This document shows positions 42,780 through 51,861 of a stretch of 64,000 nt of DNA, one piece after another. The stretch comes from an uncultured Muribaculaceae bacterium (lineage in GTDB: Bacteria; Bacteroidota; Bacteroidia; Bacteroidales; Muribaculaceae). Location of the stretch: NCBI GenBank assembly GCA_934661195.1, contig CAKUJD010000003.1, forward strand, positions 248,001-312,000, given 5' to 3'. The notes beneath the pieces were generated by a model. The model was not told the DNA's origin. It saw nothing but the letters and a program-made list of their open reading frames with translations, and ran no database searches. The position numbers were made by a program, and so were the translations under genes. Each line of letters begins with the position of its first letter. The first letter of the stretch is position 1.

Positions 42780-45138
42780 TATAGTATTCTTTGAGTTCCG
42801 CTTCTACTTCTTTGCTAAGATTACCTACAAACACGTCTTTTAAAGATGTTGGTTTTGTAGATTCACCACGTCCCTCTTTATTGCATAAATTGATGAAGTA
42901 ACGGATGTGCTCTTTTATGTCATTCGGATAATTTATTCCTGTATATTCCCAATTTTGTCCTAATCGTCTTACCACATTAGCATGAAGCCTTTCAAAACAT
43001 TTCAGATTGGGGAGACCATATTCTTTATCCTCAGATGTCATTTTGACAACTTTGTCGATTTTTTCTTGATGAGAACCTGTACTTAAGAGTTTCTCTATTT
43101 TTTTGTAAGCAGCATCACTTGGCTTCAAAAAGTTATTTAGTATATCGAGAAACGCTTTAGGATCTTGTCTCTTTGCTTCCAACTCGATGATTCTGTCTAT
43201 TTTTGCAATAGTTTCTTGACCACCTTTTCCTTTCGGGAGTTTAGGTCCAACTATAGCCATTATCTTACTTCTAAACTCTGTAGGATGATAAAGGTTTGAA
43301 TCATTCTCAAAGTTTGCTTCTTTCAATGCTTCATAAGCATTGCTTCGCTTTCCGAGAATATCATCAGCAATGAACATAAACGTCCTTGGACTTTGAACAG
43401 CATCCTCCAATCGTGCTGTTTCTTCCACAGCACTTATAATCTTTGCTTGTTTAGATGTTGTAGTCTCTACTTTTTCGATATTCTGAATAACCTTAGAACC
43501 AATAGAACTTTGACGCAAAGTTGTTGACAATTCTTGGAAAATCGCATTGTTTATTTTAATGTCAAACAGGTACTCATATATAGTGAGCCAAACTTCTTTA
43601 TAATAGTCTTTTACACCATTTATTAGTGCAGAGGTAAATGTCTTGGGCAAAGAGGCAAAACCTCGTGTTGCTCCATATAGTCCAAAGGCAAGCTTATAGT
43701 TGCCAATACCATTCTGAACCAAATAATCTTTTAGTCGGTCTATATTATCACCTTTTTGGCAAAATGCAGCAAAGGAAATCGGAACATCATTTTCTATAGA
43801 AAACAAATCAAAACCTGTGTTGTCTTGGAAATGACTCAATAAAGAATTGACATAAACACGGATAGGAGAGTTTTTCCAGTTCTCACCCATAATTTGCTGT
43901 AAGATGTTTCCACCATTAAATGCAATGGCAAGTGGTTCTTCCACGCCATTTTCTTTCATAATTTTCTTGTATTCCAAGTATAATAAAGACTGCACAAGTT
44001 TTTCGTAAAACTCGTGCGTAAAAGAAGGGTCAACTATATGAATGTGCTTGTTTGCGTCAACTTGAATCAAGTTTGCCAAATGTTTTTTTTCTCTCTTAGA
44101 AAGTTCACTTGTCTCTACTTGCAAAACCGCTCTGTTAAGTTTATCTATAGCCATAGCGTAGGCATCTTGTGTTGTATATTCTACACTTGTCCATAAATCA
44201 TTTGCGTCATAGACGGGAGAGAGGTGTAATTTGTCACAAAAATTGTCATAGACGTTGCAATACTTCAAAAAACGTATGGCTGCTTCAACACTAATCCCCA
44301 ATGGGTTCTGTTTCAAAGAAGATGAGATTTTCTCTTGGTTCTGCTTTGCCATATCGTCTTTCACTCTAAAAATAGAATTGAAACGCTTAATCTTTCCTAC
44401 CAGGATTTCATCTTGCTTATCTGTCGGACGATGCTCTGGAGAATTGATAACGGCAGACAAAGTGTTTCTTAAAACTTTTGCAATAGCTTTAAGTTCACCA
44501 ATTTCTTTGCTAACTGATAAATTTGCACCAATCAAATAACAATACAAAAATCCCTTAAGTCGATCAATGTATGCATCGTTTCTCTCGTCAGAACAAGTAA
44601 TTGCTTTAGTTGGTGCATAAGTTTCATTCCACAAAAACTCTGTTTGCTCTGTTTTCGCGAACACATCCCGACCCTTACTCCAAGTTTCTTTCACTTCATG
44701 TCTCCATATTCTGAGATTAGGAGAATAAAGTTTGGAAAACTTGTTCTCAAGGCTTTGCTCCGCTTTTGTCAAAACTCCTTGTCGTGCCTCATAACTATCG
44801 AAATAGATAAAGCAATGGAATGGATTCAGATAAATCGTACTTGCGCAAGTATAAGTTTTTATTCCATTGTTATCGCTATAAAGATTAAAATCCACCAGTT
44901 CATAATCATCTGTATCTATTTCTATAACCATAGGATAGTTTTCCAAGTCGGTATTATCAACTTGAAATACGGGATATTTTGAGTACAAAGTAATAGCCGC
45001 ATCAAGGCTATTTGCCTCAACGGGATAATACCTTCTATTTCCAAAGCCTCTGATTGCATAGTATGCTTTAGGGGATATGGATTCTGTGCTGAAGATATTA
45101 TTGAAGTTCAACGTACACGTTGGAATAAACAGTTTCAT
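42769..45138 (-). CDS. Large protein of unknown function in the four-gene island
   Basis: A 789-residue protein with no domain I recognise. There is no signal peptide or membrane helix. The first 130 residues are beta-rich and start MKLFIPTCTLNFNNIFSTES, with AYYAIRGFGNRRYYPVEANS. The middle is mixed and hydrophobic-patterned (AIAFNGGNILQQIMGENWKN, FGLYGATRGFASLPKTFTSA). The last 250 residues are helical and Lys/Glu-rich (VETTTSKQAKIISAVEETAR, PKLPKGKGGQETIAKIDRII). It starts 11 bases after the helicase gene and overlaps the DUF1848 gene by 11 bases, so the proteins are probably made in fixed ratio. It may be the target-recognition or scaffold subunit; that is inference only. Confidence 0.8.
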   Translation of the reverse strand: MKLFIPTCTLNFNNIFSTESISPKAYYAIRGFGNRRYYPVEANSLDAAITLYSKYPVFQVDNTDLENYPMVIEIDTDDYELVDFNLYSDNNGIKTYTCASTIYLNPFHCFIYFDSYEARQGVLTKAEQSLENKFSKLYSPNLRIWRHEVKETWSKGRDVFAKTEQTEFLWNETYAPTKAITCSDERNDAYIDRLKGFLYCYLIGANLSVSKEIGELKAIAKVLRNTLSAVINSPEHRPTDKQDEILVGKIKRFNSIFRVKDDMAKQNQEKISSSLKQNPLGISVEAAIRFLKYCNVYDNFCDKLHLSPVYDANDLWTSVEYTTQDAYAMAIDKLNRAVLQVETSELSKREKKHLANLIQVDANKHIHIVDPSFTHEFYEKLVQSLLYLEYKKIMKENGVEEPLAIAFNGGNILQQIMGENWKNSPIRVYVNSLLSHFQDNTGFDLFSIENDVPISFAAFCQKGDNIDRLKDYLVQNGIGNYKLAFGLYGATRGFASLPKTFTSALINGVKDYYKEVWLTIYEYLFDIKINNAIFQELSTTLRQSSIGSKVIQNIEKVETTTSKQAKIISAVEETARLEDAVQSPRTFMFIADDILGKRSNAYEALKEANFENDSNLYHPTEFRSKIMAIVGPKLPKGKGGQETIAKIDRIIELEAKRQDPKAFLDILNNFLKPSDAAYKKIEKLLSTGSHQEKIDKVVKMTSEDKEYGLPNLKCFERLHANVVRRLGQNWEYTGINYPNDIKEHIRYFINLCNKEGRGESTKPTSLKDVFVGNLSKEVEAELKEYYNAR

Positions 45139-45149
45139 AAGCGTTTCTT

Positions 45150-46214
45150 TTAAAGTTGCAATTTTGTACCACTTGATAGCGTTGTATCATACACATCCAT
45201 AGGTACGGCATCAAATAAACTTGACAAGTTGCCAGAATGCATGATATACAAAGTCCTATATGAACGTGTTATTGCTACATATAGGGGATTCCGTTCCTCT
45301 TCTCCTTCCACAGTACACTCTGGCAAGAACACATGTTCAAACTGCAATCCCTTTGAGCTATGATAAGTCATTAATTTGGGATTGTCTGAATTAAAATCCA
45401 AGTCTATGAACCGGCCAAACTTGGCTTCGACATTCATGCCATGATTCTTAAAATAATTATAGGCATTTTCCACTTCTTCGTTATGGCGGAATAAAATACC
45501 AACATCTTCCATATTTTTATTTTGTATCAAAGAAATAATAGCTTCATATTGTGCCTCTATTGTTTGATATTGAAGAATCTTTGGCTTTTCAGAGCCTTCT
45601 TCCGTACAACGCTCTTCAAGTTCGTCATTCTCAGAGTTGAGGTATTGGGCAAGGCGTGCTATCTTCTTTGGAAGACGATGATTAAATACCAGTTGTTCTA
45701 TTGGATATTTGGTGAAGTACAGAATATCTTCCATGGAAACAGTTACCTTTCCTTTCAAAAATTTATATAGCTGTTGCGCTGTATCGCCATAGATGAGAAA
45801 AGCTTTGTTTACCTTAGATTTTAGAATATCAATGTCCTCACGAGAAAAATCTTGAGCTTCATCTAATATTATATAATCATATCTTCCCATTTTCCAACCA
45901 CCGCGAACAAACGAGCCGTACTCATCTCTTCGCCAACTAAAGCACGCGTCATAATTAACGACATTTCTTGCTGGAAGCCCTACTTGCATAATGCCATCGT
46001 TCATGTATTGTCTCAATGACTTGGTATAAACAACATACAGAAAAGTCCCTTTATGTTCGTCCTGTATCTGTTTCGCTTTCCAAAGTGCAAGTATTGACTT
46101 TCCACTTCCTGCACAGCCTTTGACTATATAGGAATTGTCAGTCTTCTTGTTTATGACCTTTACCTGATAATCATCAAGTTCTGAATCTTTTACATAGAAA
46201 CTTCTTTTAGCCAT
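45150..46214 (-). CDS. Compact superfamily 1 (UvrD/Rep-like) helicase of the four-gene island
   Basis: A 354-residue ATPase/helicase with all core motifs in order. Walker A is GCAGSGKS (33-40), motif II LDEAQD (117-122), motif III GDTAQQ (143-148) and motif IV FNHRLP (178-182). Motif V is TYHSSKGLQFEHVFLP (283-298) and motif VI YVAITRSYRTLYI (312-324). It is about half the length of UvrD because the 1B and 2B subdomains are nearly absent. It lies 2 bases after the methyltransferase-like gene. In this setting it probably moves along or remodels DNA or RNA for the other island proteins. Confidence 0.9.
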   Translation of the reverse strand: MAKRSFYVKDSELDDYQVKVINKKTDNSYIVKGCAGSGKSILALWKAKQIQDEHKGTFLYVVYTKSLRQYMNDGIMQVGLPARNVVNYDACFSWRRDEYGSFVRGGWKMGRYDYIILDEAQDFSREDIDILKSKVNKAFLIYGDTAQQLYKFLKGKVTVSMEDILYFTKYPIEQLVFNHRLPKKIARLAQYLNSENDELEERCTEEGSEKPKILQYQTIEAQYEAIISLIQNKNMEDVGILFRHNEEVENAYNYFKNHGMNVEAKFGRFIDLDFNSDNPKLMTYHSSKGLQFEHVFLPECTVEGEEERNPLYVAITRSYRTLYIMHSGNLSSLFDAVPMDVYDTTLSSGTKLQL

Positions 46215-46216
46215 GT

Positions 46217-47647
46217 TTAAATATTTATGTTAAACGAATCAATAATATCTTTATTTCCTATGCTATTGTTGCAATATGCACCTTCGACATCCCGCTGGTA
46301 CCTTATAGGGTTTATTATATAGGTCTTGTTGTTTGTGAGACTATTTGACATCAAATATTCCTTGAATCCTTTTTGGCATAAAATGCGATAAGAGACACGG
46401 CTTTCATCATCTTTCTTCTGCGCATGAGTTACCCGAAATGTTTGTTGTGTAAAGCAAGGGGTTCTGCAATCATTATATGTAGCACACGATAATGGCAACA
46501 ATGTTTCGATTTCTTTTGAACTCCTTACAAAATTATTGAGTTGAAAATTCATCATTTGAGGATAAAACATCATCGTATCCTCACACTTTGTGGTCACATC
46601 CAACATAACTAAAAGGCCTTCTTCAGAAAGTCTTTTACTCAAGAAACCCGCTAAATATTCATAGCTTTGTTTATTGACCCCATGCGATATAAATTCACAG
46701 CAAACCTTGTCACACAATTCTATGTCAAAAAAACAAACCGGGATATCTGTTTTTTCAACATCATCCAAATTCCTAATCTCTTTGCGGATAGACAAGAAAT
46801 TATATTTATGTCTGGACAGACTTGCAGCCCTGTCCATTATTTTATGCAGATAGTCTAAAGCCTTCTCATTCCCATCACAAACAACAACGTTTATGTTTTT
46901 TTCATCTTGGAAATATTTATCAAAAGCAGCCAACAGGCCAATGAGTTCTCCACCTGTACCACAACAGAAGTCAAAAACATTTACATCTTTTTTGTTTTTA
47001 TAGACTTGCCAAATAGCTTTATTTTGAAACATATTGTCAAAAATGCAAAAGACTTCGGCATAGCTGCGTGGAAAATATGTTCCCAAATAAACTTTCAACT
47101 CGTTTTCATTCAAGTCAAGATTATATTCATATCTTGTATATTCTGGAGCGTATTTGGCACCCAATTCTTCAAACAAGTATTTATCCAGCCACAATGGTAA
47201 TACCGTTTTTGACTTACGGAAAGAAACTTTTTTATTCGATCCATCAACATCAAGATGCTTGGATATTTGGTTGTTTGTCCCATCGAAAGAGGCATCATTA
47301 AAGCATTCTCCTTCAGCTAAACAAATTAAATTTTTATTTACTACAAAAACGCTCTTGCTTGTAAATTTCTCGATTTTTGCAACTTGTTCGAATATATTTT
47401 GGGATTCTATCAGTACATATAGTTGATATGATTTCAGAGCATTTATACTTTCTCTCAACCCTATGGCTTCTTGCTCCTCTGCAGAAACCACTCTAATATT
47501 AAACTCATAGCCTTTTAAAACCACACACATCACTTGCTTGACAAATAAAGCCAAACTTCTTCTTTCATCATTTAAAGTTTCTTCATACAGATCTCTTTCT
47601 GTATGTTCTATGTCGCGATATGAATGAGGTAATGACACCATCTTCAA
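46217..47647 (-). CDS. SAM-dependent methyltransferase-like protein, first gene of the four-gene island
   Basis: A 476-residue protein. The N-terminal 220 residues are of unknown fold. The Rossmann-type SAM site is clear: FDFCCGTGGELIGLLAAFD (225 on) as motif I, and VVVCDGNEKALDYL (254 on) with an acidic residue for the ribose. IPVCFFDIELCDKV and SEEGLLVMLDVTTKCED complete the fold. The C-terminal part has a Cys cluster (CATYNDCRTPCFTQQTF) that may bind zinc or Fe-S. No DPPY or other clear DNA-methylase motif is present, so RNA or protein could be the substrate. It begins the operon; the gene is strongly AT-rich. Confidence 0.78.
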   Translation of the reverse strand: MKMVSLPHSYRDIEHTERDLYEETLNDERRSLALFVKQVMCVVLKGYEFNIRVVSAEEQEAIGLRESINALKSYQLYVLIESQNIFEQVAKIEKFTSKSVFVVNKNLICLAEGECFNDASFDGTNNQISKHLDVDGSNKKVSFRKSKTVLPLWLDKYLFEELGAKYAPEYTRYEYNLDLNENELKVYLGTYFPRSYAEVFCIFDNMFQNKAIWQVYKNKKDVNVFDFCCGTGGELIGLLAAFDKYFQDEKNINVVVCDGNEKALDYLHKIMDRAASLSRHKYNFLSIRKEIRNLDDVEKTDIPVCFFDIELCDKVCCEFISHGVNKQSYEYLAGFLSKRLSEEGLLVMLDVTTKCEDTMMFYPQMMNFQLNNFVRSSKEIETLLPLSCATYNDCRTPCFTQQTFRVTHAQKKDDESRVSYRILCQKGFKEYLMSNSLTNNKTYIINPIRYQRDVEGAYCNNSIGNKDIIDSFNINI

Positions 47648-47779
47648 TAAATTTAAAGCTGGCTACCTCGGCTTGTGGATTTCTATGGGGTATCTACAAA
47701 AAAAGCGCGGAGCCAGTTTTGCCGCTTGCTCCACGATCGATAGGCCTTCGCATTGCCACTCTTGTCAAGAAACAAGCAA

Positions 47780-48035
47780 CGCTGAAAGCCCCACGCCAGT
47801 GCATGCTATATATAGTCAGCGCTCCTCGCAGCGGCAGGCTGTGGGGCCCGCCAGCTCCGGGGAGTTGGTATATATAATACACCTCATGAGGCGTCATGGT
47901 TGCTTTGCTTTCGGTGACAAGAGGTCTTGAAGTTGCGAAGTTCATCGATCGTCAAAAAAAGCAAAAGCGCACAAAAACGCCTTTTCAATACTATGTCTGT
48001 CATGCCCGCCTAAGCCCCACTGGAGGCTTTCAGCG
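47780..48035. repeat. Inverted repeat pair CGCTGAAAGCC
   Basis: CGCTGAAAGCC at 47780-47790 occurs again in the opposite orientation at 48025-48035; the similarity continues weakly inward (CC-AC-CAGTG). The pair encloses about 235 bases. It may be the remnant of a mobile element end or a structured RNA; the match is short. Confidence 0.35.
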
Positions 48036-48188
48036 CTGGCCCGACACTGCAAATGTAGCAATTTCTGCCTTAACCACACACATTCCAAAAAAAATATTTT
48101 TCACCCGCCGCCGCAATGCCGCGCAGCGGATTAATATTATTGAATTATTTGTAAAATTAACTTGCGGGAGGTTTTATGGCGTGGCAGA

Positions 48189-48221
48189 TTGTTAATGTTG
48201 TGAAAAATATTTGTAACTTTG
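48189..48221 (+). promoter_or_regulatory. Promoter of the PEGA-BACON-LPP20 operon
   Basis: TTG (48189-48191) and TAACTTTG (48214-48221), a perfect -7 match, are 22 bp apart. The predicted start near 48228 gives a leader of about 57 bases. Confidence 0.6.
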
Positions 48222-48284
48222 CGGCAGGAAAACAAAAATAGGTGTTAACGTGCACACAACTTATAGAAACAACAACTAAAAGGC

Positions 48285-50318
48285 ATGAAAAGGCAGTTAC
48301 TAATCATTATTTTAGCCCTGCTTGCTCCGCTTGCTATGGTGGCGCAAGACAAATTGTCGGTGGCCGGCTTCTCGCTAAATGAGAACGACGCCGAAGCATT
48401 GACCGAAGGCACAAAGAAGTTGGACCCCAACGGTGAGACTTGCGCCATTATCAAGGTTATATCCACACCGGTGCTCAAGGGGCTCTCGTTTGAGTCGGGC
48501 AGTCTGGCTATTGTGGCCGTCGAGGAGAAGACGGCCGAGACGTGGGTGTATGTGCCCCGCGGCATGAAAAAGATCAAGATTTCGCATCCGCAGCTGGGCA
48601 GCACCAGCTACACGTTCCCAGTGTCGGTTGAGGCCGGACGCACCTACACCATGAGGCTGACCGGCGATGTGGTGCAGACACTCACGTTCAACGACAAGAA
48701 GAGCCAGGAACTGGTGCTCAATGTTGACCCGCCGGAGGCCGAGGTGATAATCAACGGCATGGTGGACAACATTGTGAACGGCACACTGCGCAAGACGCTG
48801 GCCTTTGGCACTCACAGCTACACCATCAAGGCCAAGGACTACTATGACGCGCGCGGCACATTCACCATCAACGACCCCAACGCGCCTCAGGAGTTCAGCG
48901 TGAGGCTCAAGCCCAAGTTTGGCTGGCTGCACTTTGGCAACGCCTTTTTGCTCGACGACGCGAAGCTGTATGTTGACTTCAACAACTCCACCCCGCTGCA
49001 AATCAACGACACGCCGATAAGGCTGGGCAGCGGCACGCATGCGGTGAGAATTGTGAAGCCGCTGTATGAGACGTTTGAGGCCGAGGTGAAAATCAGCGAC
49101 GCCGACACCACGAATTTGAGTCCCGAGCTGGTGGCCAACTTTGGCACGGCCGTGCTTAAAGCGGCCAACAACGATGTCGAGATTCTGGTCGACAATGAGT
49201 CGCGCGGCAAGGGCACCATGAGCCTCCAGCTGGGCAGCGGCAAGCACATGGTGGTGTGCCGCCAGCTCTATCACACCGACGCCTATCAGGAAATTGACGT
49301 GAAGCAGGGGGTGACGTCGACGTTCACCCTGCCCTCGCCTGCGCCAATCTACGGCTCGCTGAACGTGTATGCCCGAAATGCCGAGGCCACGTTTGCTGTT
49401 GACGGCGGCAAACCGTCGCGCCCCACAATGGCGTTCAGCATGGACAAGATTCTCATTGGCCCGCACACCGTGGTTGTGGCCAGCAAGGGATACCGTAGCG
49501 ACACGATCAGCGTTGTGGTGGCCGAAGGCCGAATCACCAGCAGATCGGTGCTGCTGCAGCATATAGCCATCGTCACATTCGACGTGACGCCCAAAGACGC
49601 CCAGATAGCCATCGACGGCGGCAGCCACTCATTCCCAGTGTTCACCCGCGAGCTTTCCAGCGACACCACCCACTTGGTGTGGATGGGACGCGACGGCTAC
49701 TATCCTCTGATGGGCAACTACAAGTTCACCCGCGACCAAGAGTTCAAGCGCCGCCTCACAAGAATCATGTACCACAACGCGCGATTCTATATGGAGGCCG
49801 GCTACCAGATCGGAGCCCTTCAGGCTATGCATGCCGCGATAGGCTTCTACTACAAGGGCTTCAACATGGAGTTTGGCATGAAGTTTGGCAAGAAGTATAA
49901 AGACTCGTTCTACTTCACCCCAACCGAATCGCAGCAGGGCAACCTTCTAAGCAGCACGCTGAAGCCAATGACCTACGAGGGCAAAATAGGCTGGGGATTG
50001 GTGCTGGGCCACGTGCCTGTGCTCAACCGCTTGTGCGTCACTCCGCAGGTGGGCTTTGCCTACACCGGACTGCATGGCGACAAAAAGAGTTCGCTGATGA
50101 CCGACAAGCACAACCCCGTGACCTATGTAACATCGGGAGTGGCCGCAATTCGCCTGCAGGTGGCCATAGTGCGCGGCGTGAGCATAAGCGTGATGCCAAG
50201 CTACAGCTACGCATTCAAGAAGGGCAATCTGTATGAGCAAATAGAGTCGCTGTCGAGCGACCTGAAGGGTTGGGGCACAGGCCTCAACGTGACAGCCGGA
50301 CTCAACCTCTACTTTTAA
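48285..50318 (+). CDS. Secreted PEGA-domain protein with a C-terminal barrel-like region
   Basis: A 677-residue protein with a signal peptide (MKRQLLIIILALLAPLAMVA). Several PEGA-like beta modules follow: VLNVDPPEAEVIINGMVDNI, FGTHSYTIKAKDYYDARGTF, RGKGTMSLQLGSGKHMVVCR and TFDVTPKDAQIAIDGGSH, all with the family's turn G-x-H/T. The last 170 residues (FYMEAGYQIGALQAMHAAIG ... GTGLNVTAGLNLYF) look like eight or so outer-membrane strands. PEGA modules bind or stiffen the envelope in other bacteria. It is the first gene of a plus-strand set with BACON, LPP20-like and transglutaminase-like genes. Confidence 0.85.
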   Translation: MKRQLLIIILALLAPLAMVAQDKLSVAGFSLNENDAEALTEGTKKLDPNGETCAIIKVISTPVLKGLSFESGSLAIVAVEEKTAETWVYVPRGMKKIKISHPQLGSTSYTFPVSVEAGRTYTMRLTGDVVQTLTFNDKKSQELVLNVDPPEAEVIINGMVDNIVNGTLRKTLAFGTHSYTIKAKDYYDARGTFTINDPNAPQEFSVRLKPKFGWLHFGNAFLLDDAKLYVDFNNSTPLQINDTPIRLGSGTHAVRIVKPLYETFEAEVKISDADTTNLSPELVANFGTAVLKAANNDVEILVDNESRGKGTMSLQLGSGKHMVVCRQLYHTDAYQEIDVKQGVTSTFTLPSPAPIYGSLNVYARNAEATFAVDGGKPSRPTMAFSMDKILIGPHTVVVASKGYRSDTISVVVAEGRITSRSVLLQHIAIVTFDVTPKDAQIAIDGGSHSFPVFTRELSSDTTHLVWMGRDGYYPLMGNYKFTRDQEFKRRLTRIMYHNARFYMEAGYQIGALQAMHAAIGFYYKGFNMEFGMKFGKKYKDSFYFTPTESQQGNLLSSTLKPMTYEGKIGWGLVLGHVPVLNRLCVTPQVGFAYTGLHGDKKSSLMTDKHNPVTYVTSGVAAIRLQVAIVRGVSISVMPSYSYAFKKGNLYEQIESLSSDLKGWGTGLNVTAGLNLYF

Positions 50319-50354
50319 ACATTAACCAAGAGACATAATCAAGAGGACAACATT

Positions 50355-51098
50355 ATGACAATAAAAAAGCACTTAATAATAGCAGCCGCTGCGCTGGCCG
50401 TGATGGGCTGCGGCCTGCCATCGTGCAAAGACATCGACGACGGCAACTATATAGTTTCGGTCAAACCCTACGAGCTATTGGTGTCGGGCAGTTCGGTGAG
50501 CAAGGGAGATGACGGCATTTATGTGTTGACAGCCTCCACCTTGAAAGAGTCACACATAACACTATCGGTGTATGCTATCACCGGTGAGGAAACATGGACG
50601 TTCACTAATTTGCCAGACTGGATTTCGGTGTCGCCAAAGTCGGGACACGGCAGCAACAGCGTAACAGTCACTGCGCAGCCAAACGCCGATTACAGTAATG
50701 ACCGGGAAGGAATCATCTACTTGGCCTCGACTAACTCTGATTGGAGCCGCACTATTGGCATTAAAGTGACACAAAAATGCGCCGAGCCAGAACTGAGCAA
50801 CGCTGGTATGAGCTCGCAATTTAGCTGGGCTGGAGGCACAAAAACGAACAATTTTCACGCCAATTTTGAACCGACGGTTGAGAGTACAGTCGACTGGTTG
50901 GAAGCTAGCGTGACCCCCTTAAACGACGAAGGCTACTATAACAACTACACACTAACGGTAACAGCACAGTCCAACCTAAGCAGCACCCGTCGCAGTGGAT
51001 GCGTAATACTTAAGTGTTTGGGAACAGAATTGAAAACCATTGAGTTCAGTCAATTCGAAAAACAATTGTTCGATTCTAAACGGTACAGCGGTGAGTGA
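50355..51098 (+). CDS. BACON-domain lipoprotein
   Basis: A 247-residue lipoprotein with a lipobox near residues 16-19 (AVMGC). One clear BACON domain (about residues 80-140) has WTFTNLPDWISVSPKSGHGS, NSVTVTAQPNADYSNDREG and IGIKVTQ, followed by a second, more degenerate copy. BACON modules bind mucin or carbohydrate in several Bacteroidales proteins. The base composition is noticeably more AT-rich than the genes on either side. It starts 36 bases after the PEGA gene. Confidence 0.85.
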   Translation: MTIKKHLIIAAAALAVMGCGLPSCKDIDDGNYIVSVKPYELLVSGSSVSKGDDGIYVLTASTLKESHITLSVYAITGEETWTFTNLPDWISVSPKSGHGSNSVTVTAQPNADYSNDREGIIYLASTNSDWSRTIGIKVTQKCAEPELSNAGMSSQFSWAGGTKTNNFHANFEPTVESTVDWLEASVTPLNDEGYYNNYTLTVTAQSNLSSTRRSGCVILKCLGTELKTIEFSQFEKQLFDSKRYSGE

Positions 51099-51174
51099 CA
51101 CGCGTCCTACCCCGTCAAAAAGATTATTTAAGCGATGAATTAGTTCAACAACAAATTAAACACAACCAATAGTT

Positions 51175-51825
51175 ATGAAAAAAATCATCATGTTTTTAAT
51201 GGCGCTCATACTCATGGCACCGGTGATGAATGCACAAAACAAGCTGCTTGAAAAAGCGCAGAAAAAAGAGTACAAGGAAAAAATCAAGGAGTTTAAGAAA
51301 GAAGGCTGGAAGCTGTATGGCAGCAGCCGCTCGATTGAGGTGGCCCTGCTGACGCATTACGACAAGCTGGCCAAGCTTGGCGACAACGGATATGAGGTGA
51401 TGGGCGAAGCCAGCCGCTTCAAGTCGAAAAACGTGGGCAAGATGATGGCCGTGAACAACGCCTGCAACCTCTATGCCCGCAATGCCGGCAGCCACATCAA
51501 GGGCCGCGTGCTCAGCGACCTGTCGGGCGACGCCGACAAGCCCGACGCCGAGTTTGAGCACTTCTATGCCGCCTACGAGAGCCTTGTGGAGAAGGAGATA
51601 AAGGGCGAGATGCAAGAGTCGTTCTCGGTGATTAAGGACAACAAAGACGGCACCTACAGCATGCAGACGTTTTTCATAATCAACGAGGACGCCGCTGTGA
51701 AGGCCCGCATCCGCGCAATGGAAAATGCTATGAAAGAGAGCGAGGCCGCGCAAAAGTATGCCCAGAAGGTGAGCGACTTTGTGAAAGAGGGCTTCCAGAA
51801 CGAGAACGCTGACGCCAAAGACTAA
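51175..51825 (+). CDS. Secreted protein related to the LPP20 neighbours
   Basis: A 216-residue protein with a signal peptide (MKKIIMFLMALILMAPVMNA) and a charged helical segment (KAQKKEYKEKIKEFKKEGWK). A domain follows with LYGSSRSIEVALLTHYDKLA, MMAVNNACNLYARNAGSH and YSMQTFFIINEDAAVKARIR. The A-x-N-A-C-x-x-Y-A and small-residue helix pattern recalls LPP20-like domains, as in the next gene. Function unknown; it is in the same-strand operon, 9 bases before the following frame. Confidence 0.65.
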   Translation: MKKIIMFLMALILMAPVMNAQNKLLEKAQKKEYKEKIKEFKKEGWKLYGSSRSIEVALLTHYDKLAKLGDNGYEVMGEASRFKSKNVGKMMAVNNACNLYARNAGSHIKGRVLSDLSGDADKPDAEFEHFYAAYESLVEKEIKGEMQESFSVIKDNKDGTYSMQTFFIINEDAAVKARIRAMENAMKESEAAQKYAQKVSDFVKEGFQNENADAKD

Positions 51826-51861
51826 CGGCCGCATATGACAGCCAAAGTCAAGACAACTGCA

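Larger units (their letters stand above)
47648..48284. other. Non-coding region to the right of the island (637 bp)
   Basis: No reading frame here looks like a real protein. It holds a GC-rich, hairpin-prone stretch flanked by two TATATATA tracts (about 47808-47876), an imperfect inverted repeat (47780-47790 with 48025-48035), a possible minus-strand -7 element TACATTTG (48050-48057) and, at its right end, the promoter of the PEGA gene. It probably contains the right junction of the island. Confidence 0.55.

Noticed and set aside
41727..47647. Reading the island as a classical restriction-modification or CRISPR system
   Set aside because: No Cas proteins, no repeats, no restriction nuclease motif and no DPPY-type DNA methylase motif are visible. 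The four families do not match those systems.
47694..47945. 83-residue minus-strand open frame right of the island
   Set aside because: No recognisable motif, biased composition from a GC-rich hairpin region, and no convincing promoter or start context. It is treated as non-coding.
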